This document shows positions 9,221 to 16,903 of a stretch of 64,000 bases of DNA, piece after piece. Numbering within the stretch: the stretch's first letter is position 1; the number at the start of each line of letters is the position of its first letter. The translations under genes and the position numbers were made by a program. The stretch is from Paenibacillus sp. JNUCC-31. GTDB lineage: Bacteria; Bacillota; Bacilli; Paenibacillales; Paenibacillaceae. The notes under the pieces were generated by a model that made no database searches, was not told the DNA's origin, and was given only the letters and a program-made list of their open reading frames with translations. The stretch is from positions 5,332,001 to 5,396,000 of the forward strand of contig NZ_CP062165.1 in NCBI RefSeq assembly GCF_014844075.1, in the 5' to 3' direction.

Positions 9221-9505
9221 AACTGAATGTCACTACCTTTCTGCATTGCTGTCTTGTAGCCATGAATCAATGGCTGATGCTATTATAAACAGGTATGAAA
9301 ACATCTGGAAGTACGCACTTTGATGTTCTATAGGAAGAACGAAGTGCCATAGGAACATTAAAGTACCCTAAATCACTGCCTCGAAATGGGGCTAAAATAA
9401 CGGATGAAGAGAAGGAAGGAAGAAAGTAATAAATAAAGTTAGAGGTAAGAAGAATGAAGGTACTGTTTTCGTCTCAGCGAGAGGTTAATGAAGGAGGGAT
9501 ACAAG
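9221..9505. promoter_or_regulatory. Divergent promoter region with nested inverted repeats
   Basis: The region between the oxidoreductase and HxlR genes contains GCACTT (9315-9320) inverted as AAGTGC (9342-9347), and ATGTTC (9323-9328) inverted as GAACAT (9353-9358). A minus-strand -10 TATAAT lies near 9283. These are good candidates for HxlR-family operators covering the oxidoreductase promoter. Confidence 0.4.
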
Positions 9506-9904
9506 TTGACGGAATATGGAAAAACGGGTTCTCCCAAAAAATATAAAGTTGGCGTGGAAGCGGCCTTGGAAGTGATGGGTGGGAAGTGGAAGCCTCTGAT
9601 TATTTATCATTTGATGACAGGACGGAAACGCACGTCGGAGCTTCGACGATTGATACCGGACATTACCCAGAAGATGCTGACAACACAGCTCAGAGGTCTG
9701 GAAAAGGACGAGATTGTGCAGCGCAAGGTATATTCGGAGGTTCCTCCTAAAGTGGAATATGAGTTAACAGACTACGGCTGGGGACTCAAGCCTGCCCTGG
9801 ACCATTTGTGCTATTGGGGAGAGGAGCATCTGGAGAAGGTTCACGGGGATAAGTTCAAGGTTTTGGAGGACTTCGATTCTGAAGGAAAGGGGGCGAGAAA
9901 ATGA
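9506..9904 (+). CDS. HxlR-family transcriptional regulator
   Basis: This winged-helix regulator of 132 residues shows the family signature GGKWKPLIIYHLM, the recognition-helix stretch DITQKMLTTQLRGLE and the wing PPKVEYELTDYGWGL. The TTG at 9506 is the likely start because AAGGAGGG lies 7 bases upstream; that site overlaps an ATG at 9488, which would have no ribosome site of its own. HxlR proteins act as dimers and often respond to aldehydes, quinones or thiol stress. It has no Cys near the N-terminus as YodB has, so a redox mechanism is uncertain. Its stop overlaps the start of a decayed NUDIX gene by 4 bases (ATGA). Confidence 0.88.
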   Translation: MTEYGKTGSPKKYKVGVEAALEVMGGKWKPLIIYHLMTGRKRTSELRRLIPDITQKMLTTQLRGLEKDEIVQRKVYSEVPPKVEYELTDYGWGLKPALDHLCYWGEEHLEKVHGDKFKVLEDFDSEGKGARK

Positions 9905-10035
9905 ATGGTGCAGAGCACCTGAATCAGGGGGTTCCCATTCGTTGTGAAGGAGTGGCTGTAGTTCTGGTGGAAGAAGAGCCCCAATCAATACCTTGTACTG
10001 ATGCTGAAGCGGGCTGGTAGCTGGAATTATTCGAA
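9901..10035 (+). pseudogene. NUDIX hydrolase, N-terminal remnant with frameshift
   Basis: From an ATG overlapping the HxlR stop, the first ~28 codons read GVAVVLVEEEPQS and then shift; a neighbouring frame continues as YLVLMLKRAGSWNY, the typical strand preceding a Nudix box. The in-frame reading stops at 10020. The Nudix box itself is missing and an unrelated kinase fragment follows immediately. This looks like a frameshifted and deleted NUDIX gene once translated with the HxlR gene. Confidence 0.55.
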
Positions 10036-10037
10036 GT

Positions 10038-10304
10038 ATGTTAATCAACCCAACGACAGAAGAGATCAATGATCTGTTCAAGATGCATCATATTAACGAC
10101 GAAATCACTGAAATTCAACGTTTGTCAGGTACCACAGCTGGACGTGTTTTTCAATTGAGTATGAGTCTAAATAAGGACTATATTCTGAAATTAGATGAAC
10201 CCGAACAGATTCACATTGCACAGCAGTTTTTAAACATGTATAAGAATTCTGCGTTATTGCCTGAAGTTTTGTTAACTGATCCGGATAAGACTTATTTTAT
10301 TTAG
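10038..10304 (+). pseudogene. Aminoglycoside phosphotransferase-type kinase, N-lobe fragment
   Basis: This 88-codon frame matches the N-terminal lobe of APH-like kinases: a Gly/Thr-rich loop LSGTTAGRVFQLS followed by the strand DYILKLDE that carries the ATP-binding Lys. It stops just after the hinge-like DKTYFI, so the catalytic C-lobe is absent. No ribosome site precedes it and it abuts the NUDIX remnant. It cannot be an active kinase. The stop lies in a short pentanucleotide repeat (AGACT/AGACA, about 10303-10322). Confidence 0.65.
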
Positions 10305-10338
10305 ACTAGACTAGACAAGACAGGAGAGATATCACAAG

Positions 10339-10881
10339 TTGGATAACAAAAATAGTTCGAATGCTTGGACAACCTCCGATATGCTTCACAGCGACTTACT
10401 TGCCAGTAAGGAACTTATCTATGACAAGTGTGGCTTTGTTTGCTCACAACCAGATGAAGAAGTACAAAATGCTGAATACGGGGCGTATGTATTTACGTTA
10501 AATGCTCTCAACATTCGATTTCGCGTCGCTAAAACAACCCCAACCAAGATCGGGCAATTTGTTACCCTCTGGCAGCGGAGTGAGGATGGATCGACACAGC
10601 CATATGACGGATCAAATCCAGCAGATGTGTATGTCATTAGTACGCGAACAGGCAGTCACTTTGGTCAATTCGTATTTCCGAAGCATGTATTGTTACAGCG
10701 AAATATCCTATCGGATCAAGGCAAAGGTGGCAAGCGCGCCATACGTGTATATCCGCCTTGGGACAAGCCAACAAGTAAACAGGCTCAAAAAACGCAGCAA
10801 TGGCAACTGGAATACTTCATGGAAGTACCTTTTACCGAACCGTTGAACTGTGATCAAGCCCGGGTACTTTATGACACCTAA
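10339..10881 (+). CDS. mepB: MepB family protein
   Basis: This 180-residue cytoplasmic protein has the MepB pattern: an N-terminal amphipathic part, the region EYGAYVFTLNALNIRFRVAK and the central TKIGQFVTLWQR, followed by SHFGQFVFPKHVL and a basic WDKPTSKQAQKTQQWQ. mepB is named from the staphylococcal mepRAB multidrug-efflux operon, but its biochemical role is not established. The TTG at 10339 follows AGGAG at a somewhat long 13-base spacing. No efflux gene lies nearby here. Confidence 0.82.
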   Translation: MDNKNSSNAWTTSDMLHSDLLASKELIYDKCGFVCSQPDEEVQNAEYGAYVFTLNALNIRFRVAKTTPTKIGQFVTLWQRSEDGSTQPYDGSNPADVYVISTRTGSHFGQFVFPKHVLLQRNILSDQGKGGKRAIRVYPPWDKPTSKQAQKTQQWQLEYFMEVPFTEPLNCDQARVLYDT

Positions 10882-11066
10882 CAATTAAAGTAAGTGAAAC
10901 AATTGCTCAGATTCTCCAAGTTCTTTTCCTCCGAATCCCAGCTTTTCACCGATCTTTTCGACATATCTCCTCTATCCGTTATTTTTCAGTACTGAAGCGT
11001 GTGCTAGGTCCTCCATTTGTTAAAAATAGTGAACGTCAGTTCATTTAAATTTTTTGAAATTTGTGC
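10882..11066. other. Intergenic region, no clear gene
   Basis: This stretch lies between mepB and the MerR operon promoter. A minus-strand frame ending near 10884 reads YVEKIGEKLGFGGKELGE, which looks protein-like but is too short and lacks a start, so it may be a scrap of a lost gene. I see no strong terminator for mepB. Confidence 0.2.
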
Positions 11067-11097
11067 TTGCCTTAATGCGAACATTAAGCCTTAGGAT
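11067..11097 (+). promoter_or_regulatory. MerR-type promoter with operator in a 19-bp spacer
   Basis: The -35 TTGCCT (11067-11072) and -10 TAGGAT (11092-11097) are separated by 19 bases, longer than the usual 17, as in promoters twisted open by MerR-family activators. A perfect inverted repeat CTTAATG-CGAA-CATTAAG (11071-11088) fills the spacer. The downstream MerR gene is the obvious regulator. Confidence 0.8.
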
Positions 11098-11151
11098 GTA
11101 AAGAACCGCCCAATTGCATCCAAAAATGAACATAAAGGAGGAGTCAGCATT

Positions 11152-11568
11152 ATGGCTTTTTCGATAAAAGAAGCTTCGGAGCGGCTGGGTTGTCCTGCAC
11201 ATAAAATTCGTTATTACGAGAAGGAGGGACTGCTCCCTTACATTAGGCGGGATCAATATGGAAATCGGATGTTCGAGGAAGAACATTTGGATTGGATGAG
11301 ACTAATGTCCTGTTTCCGGGCAACGGGTATGAAAGTATCTACACTGAAACATATGGTTAGTCTGGCACTGGACGGGGATTCAACCATTCCACAACGGAAA
11401 GCGATCCTTTACGAATATAAAGAGGAATTACATCGCCGCCAACTTGAAATTGCCGAAGCACTTGCAGCGGTAAATAACAAATTGACGATCTATGAAGACA
11501 TAGAGACAGGAAAGCTTTCTTCAGAAAGCAAGCTGCTAGATCAAATGGAAAGCATCGGCAAAGACTAA
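11152..11568 (+). CDS. MerR-family transcriptional regulator
   Basis: This 138-residue activator has the MerR DNA-binding head: helix-turn-helix [24 protein letters not shown] (two-part reading), then wing residues and a dimerisation coiled coil around residues 75-120 ([18 protein letters not shown]). The short C-terminal tail has no obvious metal site, so it resembles the NmlR/AdhR group that senses aldehydes or electrophiles. The ATG at 11152 follows AAAGGAGGAG. It is co-transcribed with the aldo/keto reductase 25 bases downstream, the gene it most likely controls. Confidence 0.92.
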   Translation: MAFSIKEASERLGCPAHKIRYYEKEGLLPYIRRDQYGNRMFEEEHLDWMRLMSCFRATGMKVSTLKHMVSLALDGDSTIPQRKAILYEYKEELHRRQLEIAEALAAVNNKLTIYEDIETGKLSSESKLLDQMESIGKD

Positions 11569-11593
11569 TAGTAACGGATGGAGAGATGGAGAA

Positions 11594-12565
11594 ATGAAGC
11601 AAAGAGTGCTGGGAAATAGCGATATAGTCGTATCTTCGATTGGATTGGGAATTATGGGCATGTCTCCGGGGATGTATGGGGAAACCAATGATGAGGAGTC
11701 AATAAAGACCATCCATCACGCGTTGGAGATTGGTGTTACACTGCTAGATACAGCTGATGTGTATGGTAATGGTCATAATGAAGAACTACTGGGGAAAGCG
11801 CTGAAAGGACGTCGGGATCGGGCCATTATTGCTACCAAATTCGCGTATACCCCAAACTATGAGACGTTGAATGGTCATCCAGATTACGTGAAAAAGGCTG
11901 TAGAAACAAGTCTTCGCAGGCTGAACACCGACTATATTGATCTGTACTATCAACATAGAGTAGATCCTCAGATTCCAATTGAGGAAACTGTTGGCGCGAT
12001 GGCTGACTTGGTTAAAGAGGGGAAAGTCCGCTGCCTTGGCTTGTCGGAAGCATCGGCTTCCACTTTACGCCGTGCACACGCCGTTCATCCGATTTCTGCG
12101 TTGCAGAGCGAATATTCCCTGTGGAGCCGGGATATTGAGGACGAGATTCTACCGACTGCGAGAGAATTGAATATTACACATATTGCATACAGTCCATTAA
12201 GCAGAGGGTTTATCTCAGGTGAGATACGGAAATTAGAAGATTTGGATGTTCATGATCTGCGCAGATATATGCCGAGGTTCCAAGGAGACAATTTCGCCAA
12301 AAATATAGAAGTTGTAGATAAAATCAAACAGATTGCGATGGAGAAGAGCTGCACGCCTGCACAATTGGCTTTAGCTTGGACTATGGCTAATAACGCATTG
12401 CCGATTCCGGGAACGAAACGAATCAAATATTTGGAGGAAAACGCGAACGCTGCAACAATTGAACTGACACCTGATGACTTAGCTCGTATTGAAAAGGTAA
12501 GTCCCCAAAATGAGGTGTATGGAACACGTTATATGAAAGAAATGATGACTCAGCTCAATGGGTAA
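11594..12565 (+). CDS. Aldo/keto reductase
   Basis: This 323-residue TIM-barrel NADPH-dependent oxidoreductase carries the catalytic tetrad pattern: Asp in [18 protein letters not shown] with Tyr, Lys in AIIATKFAY and His in [10 protein letters not shown]-terminal cofactor loop [16 protein letters not shown] is present. Members closest in pattern (YajO/YhdN-like, AKR11-13) reduce aldehydes. The ATG at 11594 follows GGAGAGATGGAG. Its position behind a MerR regulator suggests an inducible carbonyl-detoxification operon, as with AdhR-type systems. Confidence 0.92.
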   Translation: MKQRVLGNSDIVVSSIGLGIMGMSPGMYGETNDEESIKTIHHALEIGVTLLDTADVYGNGHNEELLGKALKGRRDRAIIATKFAYTPNYETLNGHPDYVKKAVETSLRRLNTDYIDLYYQHRVDPQIPIEETVGAMADLVKEGKVRCLGLSEASASTLRRAHAVHPISALQSEYSLWSRDIEDEILPTARELNITHIAYSPLSRGFISGEIRKLEDLDVHDLRRYMPRFQGDNFAKNIEVVDKIKQIAMEKSCTPAQLALAWTMANNALPIPGTKRIKYLEENANAATIELTPDDLARIEKVSPQNEVYGTRYMKEMMTQLNG

Positions 12566-12626
12566 ATAATGTCCTTATAACTTGTTATTAGTAGTGAAGT
12601 AGTTGCTCAGTAAAATAAAAATATAG

Positions 12627-12671
12627 AATACAAATAGAGACTCTCCTTTAGTGGAAGTCTCTATTTGTATT
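12627..12671 (+). terminator. Bidirectional-looking hairpin after aldo/keto reductase
   Basis: A perfect 16-bp stem (12627-12642 with 12656-12671) encloses a 13-base loop. The arms begin AATAC and end GTATT, so T-richness at the 3' side is moderate. It most likely ends the MerR operon. Confidence 0.7.
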
Positions 12672-12900
12672 GATCCCAATCGAGAGACACGAATGTTGAA
12701 AGCGCGAGTGGATTCCATAGATCATATGAAGATGCTACGATGTTTGCGAGATGGTTAAAGAGTGTAGTACCATGCGGAATGTTGATAGCGGACAGGCAGG
12801 GGAGTCGAAAAGGCAAAAAAGAAAGTATGATTTAGTGGAATATCCTGTATAATTTAGAGAACAAACATGTGCAATTCTGTAGAGAATGAAGGATCTACGA
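12672..12900. other. Intergenic region with promoter for small membrane gene
   Basis: This gap holds no convincing gene. Near 12853 there is TGTATAAT, a good -10 placed 70-80 bases before the small membrane protein. Nothing else is recognisable. Confidence 0.3.
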
Positions 12901-12920
12901 TTGGAAAATAAGGTGTTCAG

Positions 12921-13142
12921 ATTGCGATTTTGGCATTCATGGGTATCATTGTTCTGAGTAAAGCAGGATTGCTTTGGCCTCAGTGGTCTGTTTTTGCAGA
13001 GACAGCGATCTGGTTTATCGTCGCGTATTTAGTACTTGGGACGATTTTGAATCTGATTACGAGAAGTGTATGGGAACGAAGAATCTGGGCGCCCGTAACG
13101 TTGTTAATGCTGATAACGAGTATAATCATTGCCATTTTATAA
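12921..13142 (+). CDS. Small membrane protein, start uncertain
   Basis: This frame encodes about 70 residues with two or three hydrophobic segments (GIIVLSKAGLLWP, AIWFIVAYLVLGTIL, PVTLLMLITSIIIAIL). The frame opens at a stop at 12909; possible starts are ATT 12921, TTG 12930 or ATG 12939, and none has a good ribosome site. An upstream frame (MKDLRLENKVFRL..., from 12888) runs into it with a shift, so a frameshift near 12915-12930 may have broken the N-terminus. Function unknown. Confidence 0.45.
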   Translation: MAILAFMGIIVLSKAGLLWPQWSVFAETAIWFIVAYLVLGTILNLITRSVWERRIWAPVTLLMLITSIIIAIL

Positions 13143-13202
13143 CATAGCGTTGAAATATTGATTACAGATTGAAAGAGGTGATTCCATTGGTAAACCCATA
13201 AA

Positions 13203-13251
13203 CGGAGAAAAATCCATGTATTAGCTTGAATAAGCATGCGGTTTTTCTCTG
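13203..13251 (+). terminator. Putative terminator hairpin
   Basis: GAGAAAAA (13205-13212) pairs with TTTTTCTC (13242-13249), with partial inner pairing CCATG/CATGCGG. It probably separates the small membrane gene from the next. Confidence 0.5.
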
Positions 13252-13292
13252 CCTATGATATGAAAATACTCATATAGAGGAGAAGAATTGAC

Positions 13293-14147
13293 ATGTTAAA
13301 TCAATTAAGCGATTCCATTTATTATATGTCCAACGATAATGTTAGAGAAAGACCGGTACTAGGCTTGGTGTGTGGGGAAAAACATAGTCTGGTGATCGAT
13401 GGTGGAAATTCGGTTCAACATGCTAGAGACTTTATCGAGGAAATTCGATGCTTAGATGTGCCTCCCGTTCAGTATGTGGTTATTACGCATGCACATTGGG
13501 ATCATTTTTTGGGAATGAATGAATTCGGTGCGACGATCATCGTTAATCGGTTAACGAATAAGCGCTTGAACGACTGGAGATCTTTTTCCTTCGATGATCA
13601 GTCACTTCGTGAGTATGTAGATGCCGATATAATCAGCGCGCATTGTATGGAAATTATACAGGCGGAGATCCCGACGAGAAAATCATTTCTACTAGATAAG
13701 CCCGGTATCGTCTTTAAAGATTCCCTCCACATTGATCTGGGGAACAAGCTCTGTATGCTGGAGAGGATTCAAAGTACGCACACGGATGATTCAACAATTG
13801 TTTATATTCCTGATGAGAAGACTATTTTTCTCGGAGATAGTCCTTATGGAACAACAACGGATAAATTGTTTCATTTTAAGCAATCCTTGCTAGACCCCAT
13901 GATACGAGACATGCAGATGTATGATGCTGAGCATTTCATTCTCGGACACGAGTCTATCTGTGATCAGGAAGAGATGGATATATTCTGGAGGGAGCTTACA
14001 ACCAGTTGCAGAGCGGTGACATCTACTTCCTTGGAGCAGGCGATAACATCTTTTGAAAAGGAACAGCTGCGGGAGCCTAATGGGAATGAACTCTTCTTCT
14101 TGAAAGCATTTGTTAATGATCAACTGTTACAGGCACAGAAGAAATAG
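13293..14147 (+). CDS. Metallo-beta-lactamase-fold hydrolase
   Basis: This 284-residue soluble protein has the MBL signature HAHWDH near residues 67-72, a second metal His in STHTDDSTIVY, the Asp in IFLGDSPYG and a last His in FILGHESI, so the di-metal site looks complete. The family covers lactonases, glyoxalase II-like thioesterases and others; the substrate cannot be assigned. The ATG at 13293 follows AGGAGAAG. It appears monocistronic. Confidence 0.88.
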   Translation: MLNQLSDSIYYMSNDNVRERPVLGLVCGEKHSLVIDGGNSVQHARDFIEEIRCLDVPPVQYVVITHAHWDHFLGMNEFGATIIVNRLTNKRLNDWRSFSFDDQSLREYVDADIISAHCMEIIQAEIPTRKSFLLDKPGIVFKDSLHIDLGNKLCMLERIQSTHTDDSTIVYIPDEKTIFLGDSPYGTTTDKLFHFKQSLLDPMIRDMQMYDAEHFILGHESICDQEEMDIFWRELTTSCRAVTSTSLEQAITSFEKEQLREPNGNELFFLKAFVNDQLLQAQKK

Positions 14148-14245
14148 ATGGACAGTTCGAAAGTAACTAAATACGGTGACTTTTAGATTGGTTATGCGGT
14201 TTATAAGATCAAAGTTTCTTAAAGAGAATTTGAGCTTGGATCGAA

Positions 14246-14271
14246 GAGCCCTGGCATATGTGCTAGGGTTC
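14246..14271 (+). terminator. Weak terminator-like hairpin
   Basis: An 11-bp stem with G-T wobbles (GAGCCCTGGCA / TGCTAGGGTTC) has a 4-base loop but only a short T-run. It could end the metallo-hydrolase transcript. Confidence 0.35.
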
Positions 14272-14406
14272 TATTATCCGAAAGGAGAGGTAGTATTGCG
14301 AAGCAACAAATTCACACCGTATTTAAGTTTTATAGGTTTTAGTCTTCTGATCGACCTTTCCTGATTTTGAATAGAAAGATACATAACATTTAGGAGGAAA
14401 ATTCAA

Positions 14407-14706
14407 TTGAAAGCACTATCGATCATCAGCCTTATTTGGTACATACTTAATTTTTTATTAATAGCAGTTTTTTTTCTAGACGATTCACCAGAAAGTTCGG
14501 ATTCCGCAGCAGGAATGGGAATCCTTGCTGTCTTATATGCTCTGCTTTTCTCCATTCTAGCCTTGATTATATCTGGCAAGAGAAAAAAGGCCCCTGTGAA
14601 TGTACATGAACAACTGCTACAGTTGGGTGAATTAAAAGAGAAAAATATCATATCGGAATATGAATTCGATCAGAAGAAAGAGAAGTTACTCTCCAGATAC
14701 AAGTAG
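14407..14706 (+). CDS. Small membrane protein with C-terminal SHOCT-like domain
   Basis: This 99-residue protein has two TM segments (residues about 5-24 and 37-56) separated by an acidic loop DDSPESSDSA, a basic stop-transfer KRKKA, and a C-terminal SHOCT-like helix pair (EQLLQLGELKEKNIISEYEF). SHOCT motifs occur at the ends of many small membrane proteins and probably mediate oligomerisation. The TTG at 14407 has AGGAGG 9 bases upstream. Function unknown. Confidence 0.8.
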   Translation: MKALSIISLIWYILNFLLIAVFFLDDSPESSDSAAGMGILAVLYALLFSILALIISGKRKKAPVNVHEQLLQLGELKEKNIISEYEFDQKKEKLLSRYK

Positions 14707-14782
14707 TCCAGAGTGTGACAAGGTAGAGATTCATTCGATTTTATGCTCTTATGCTCATGCTAAATGCATAAATTCTCTAAAC

Positions 14783-14830
14783 AAAAAAACAGGGCGTTCC
14801 CTTTTACGGGAATCTGCCCTGTTTTTGTTT
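14783..14830. terminator. Bidirectional terminator between SHOCT and CDF genes
   Basis: AAAAACAGGGC pairs with GCCCTGTTTTT around an inner hairpin (TTCCC/GGGAA). T-runs occur on both strands, so it can serve both convergent genes. Confidence 0.85.
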
Positions 14831-14852
14831 ACAACTATATTTTATACCCATC

Positions 14853-15821
14853 TCAATGGTTATGATGCGCGTGGGCATCTGGTGCGTCGCCTTTGACCGT
14901 ACATAGCACCGAGGTATCATGCAGATGTTTCTCGGACTCCACCTGGAGCGTCACATGTTTGATTTCTTTATGCTCCAGCATATGTTCAATCTTCTGAACC
15001 AGGATCTCGGATGCATAGACATCCATCGTTCCATCTACGACAATATGAGCAGTCAGCGCGTTCAGGTTACTGGTGATGGACCAGACATGCACATCGTGTA
15101 CGCCTTTGACGCCATCCACTTGTTTGATGGTCTCCACCAGCTCATTCACATCCACATTGGCCGGAGTACCTTCCATTAAGATATGCAGGGATGATTTGGT
15201 GACATAGAATCCACTACGCAATACCAGTGCCGCGACAATTACACTCGCAAGTGGATCGGCCCAACCCCAGCCAAAGAACATCATCAGCAAAGCCGCTGCA
15301 ATGGCCCCAACCGATCCCAACATATCACTGATGACATGTAGATAAGCACCGCGCATATTCAGGTTTTTCTCCGTATCGCTCCCTCGCATCATAATCCAGG
15401 CCACCAGAACATTGATGAGCAGTCCAATGATACTGATGATCAACATACCTACGGTTGCGACTTCTGGCGGGTTGATAAATCGACCAATCGCTTCGTAGAA
15501 AATGTAGAGCGCGATGGCGATTAACGTGATTCCGTTTAACGTGGCTGCGAGAATCTCAAAGCGTCTGTACCCGTACGTTTTGCCTGAGTTCACCGCTTTT
15601 TCGCCAAAGGTGAACGCCAGCAAAGCGATTCCCAAAGCTATCGAATCAGACAGCATATGACCTGCATCGGAGATGAGCGCCAAACTGTTCGTGATATATC
15701 CGCCAACGGCTTCAACAATCATATAAACGGTAATAATGATGAAGGAAAACAATAGTACTTTCTTGTTGTTCGTGTGAGCATGATTGTGTCCATGGTCGTG
15801 ATTGTGGTGATGTTCAGACAT
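14853..15821 (-). CDS. czcD: Cation diffusion facilitator, CzcD/ZitB-type zinc exporter
   Basis: This 322-residue inner-membrane antiporter exports Zn2+ (and often Cd2+/Co2+) in exchange for protons. The N-terminus is His-rich (EHHHNHDHGHNHAH), six TM segments follow, with metal-site residues HMLSD in ISDAGHMLSDSIALG and HVISDMLGS, then a C-terminal cytoplasmic ferredoxin-like domain with DVHVWSITSNLNALTAH and a His-rich tail (DAHAHHNH). The ATG at 15821 follows AAAGGAGAGG; a longer frame to 15896 has no ribosome site. A consensus promoter and a CzrA-like operator lie upstream, so zinc-relieved repression is likely. Confidence 0.93.
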   Translation of the reverse strand: MSEHHHNHDHGHNHAHTNNKKVLLFSFIIITVYMIVEAVGGYITNSLALISDAGHMLSDSIALGIALLAFTFGEKAVNSGKTYGYRRFEILAATLNGITLIAIALYIFYEAIGRFINPPEVATVGMLIISIIGLLINVLVAWIMMRGSDTEKNLNMRGAYLHVISDMLGSVGAIAAALLMMFFGWGWADPLASVIVAALVLRSGFYVTKSSLHILMEGTPANVDVNELVETIKQVDGVKGVHDVHVWSITSNLNALTAHIVVDGTMDVYASEILVQKIEHMLEHKEIKHVTLQVESEKHLHDTSVLCTVKGDAPDAHAHHNH

Positions 15822-15919
15822 ATGAAATCCTCTCCTTTGGAGCATTGCTCCGGTATGTAATATGCTTTTTTTATGATTAAAAGTGATCCTCGGCAATGAT
15901 TAATCACTTATAAATGAAT

Positions 15920-15939
15920 ATATGAGCATTTGTTCATAT
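15920..15939 (-). promoter_or_regulatory. CzrA/SmtB-like operator of the zinc exporter
   Basis: The near-perfect palindrome ATATGAGCA-TT-TGTTCATAT (one mismatch) matches the TGAA/TTCA-type operators of ArsR-family zinc sensors such as CzrA. It sits 11 bases downstream of the -10, covering the likely transcription start. No ArsR gene lies in the window, so the repressor would act from elsewhere. Confidence 0.7.
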
Positions 15940-15950
15940 GTTATGGTTTT

Positions 15951-15979
15951 ATTATAGGCGCGCCTGATCAACGTGTCAA
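15951..15979 (-). promoter_or_regulatory. Consensus sigma-A promoter of the zinc exporter
   Basis: On the minus strand TTGACA (15979-15974) and TATAAT (15956-15951) are both perfect and spaced by exactly 17 bases. Such a strong promoter fits a gene controlled by repression. Confidence 0.9.
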
Positions 15980-16118
15980 CCAGATTTGAGAAAATATAAA
16001 CAAGGCCCACGTGGCTTCACTGCATGTTCGCTGGCGATTTACGTTGCTTTTGTGCTACCATCTGTGCATGGATTAATGTCGAGGGAGTTCTCGCTATTAA
16101 TAATAAAATAAAGAATAT

Positions 16119-16191
16119 ATAAGTTTAAACTAATATTTACACGAGCGATCACAATAATGTCCTGACCTTGTAGTGGCTAGTGTAAACTTAT
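16119..16191. promoter_or_regulatory. Long-spaced inverted repeat upstream of response regulator
   Basis: ATAAGTTTAAACTA (16119-16132) is repeated inverted as TAGTGTAAACTTAT (16178-16191), matching 13 of 14. The second arm overlaps a plausible -10 (TAAACT). It may be an autoregulatory site of the regulator that follows. The remaining 15980-16118 sequence shows no gene. Confidence 0.4.
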
Positions 16192-16225
16192 TCATTCAAC
16201 TTATACAGAAGGGATGGACAACGAT

Positions 16226-16903
16226 ATGAAGCATCTGCTTCTGGCGGACGACGATGCCAATATTAGAGCACTCCTCCGGCATGTCATGACCAAGGAAGGG
16301 TATCGGGTGCATGAAGCACAGGATGGGTTGGAAGCAGTCAAGATAATGCAAGCAACGCCGATTGATCTGGCGATCCTGGATGTAATGATGCCAGGCATGG
16401 ACGGACTGGAGTTATGTGATTTTATTCGCCAACATTATGACATTCCGATTATGCTGCTAACTGCACGAGATCAGCTATCGGATAAACGGGATGGGTACTT
16501 GAGAGGTACGGATGAGTATGTGACGAAGCCTTTTGAGCCCGAGGAACTGGTCTACCGGGTTAAGGCATTATTTCGCCGATACCATCGCACGTCCAGTGAT
16601 ATCATTCGCATGAATCGCATCGTGATTGACCGGAACAACGTGGAGGTCTCCGATGGGCAATCGATTCTCTTTTTGCCAATGAAGGAGTTCGAGCTGCTCT
16701 CCCAGCTGGCACAGTTTCCGGGTCGTTTATTCTCGCGAGATGAACTCATTCGGCTCGTCTGGGGAGCGGATTACGAAGGAGATGACCGCACCGTGGATGT
16801 GCATATCAAGCGGCTGCGTGATCGTTTTGCCGATTATGCGGATGATTTTGTCATTCAGACGGTACGGGGGATTGGTTATAAGATTGAGGTGAAAGCGCAT
16901 TGA
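16226..16903 (+). CDS. OmpR-family response regulator
   Basis: This protein of about 225 residues has a receiver domain with acidic residues in LLADDDANI, phosphoacceptor Asp in AILDVMMPGMDG and Lys in EYVTKPFEPEEL, then an OmpR/PhoB winged helix (recognition part DDRTVDVHIKRLRDRF). I prefer the ATG at 16226 because GAAGGG lies 9-12 bases upstream; the ATG at 16214 abuts that site. It is followed at once by its kinase and then by an ABC exporter carrying a matching direct repeat in its promoter. Confidence 0.93.
   Translation: MKHLLLADDDANIRALLRHVMTKEGYRVHEAQDGLEAVKIMQATPIDLAILDVMMPGMDGLELCDFIRQHYDIPIMLLTARDQLSDKRDGYLRGTDEYVTKPFEPEELVYRVKALFRRYHRTSSDIIRMNRIVIDRNNVEVSDGQSILFLPMKEFELLSQLAQFPGRLFSRDELIRLVWGADYEGDDRTVDVHIKRLRDRFADYADDFVIQTVRGIGYKIEVKAH

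Noticed and set aside
14176..14364. 62-residue plus-strand frame
   Set aside because: It spans a terminator-like hairpin, has no ribosome site and no protein-like composition.
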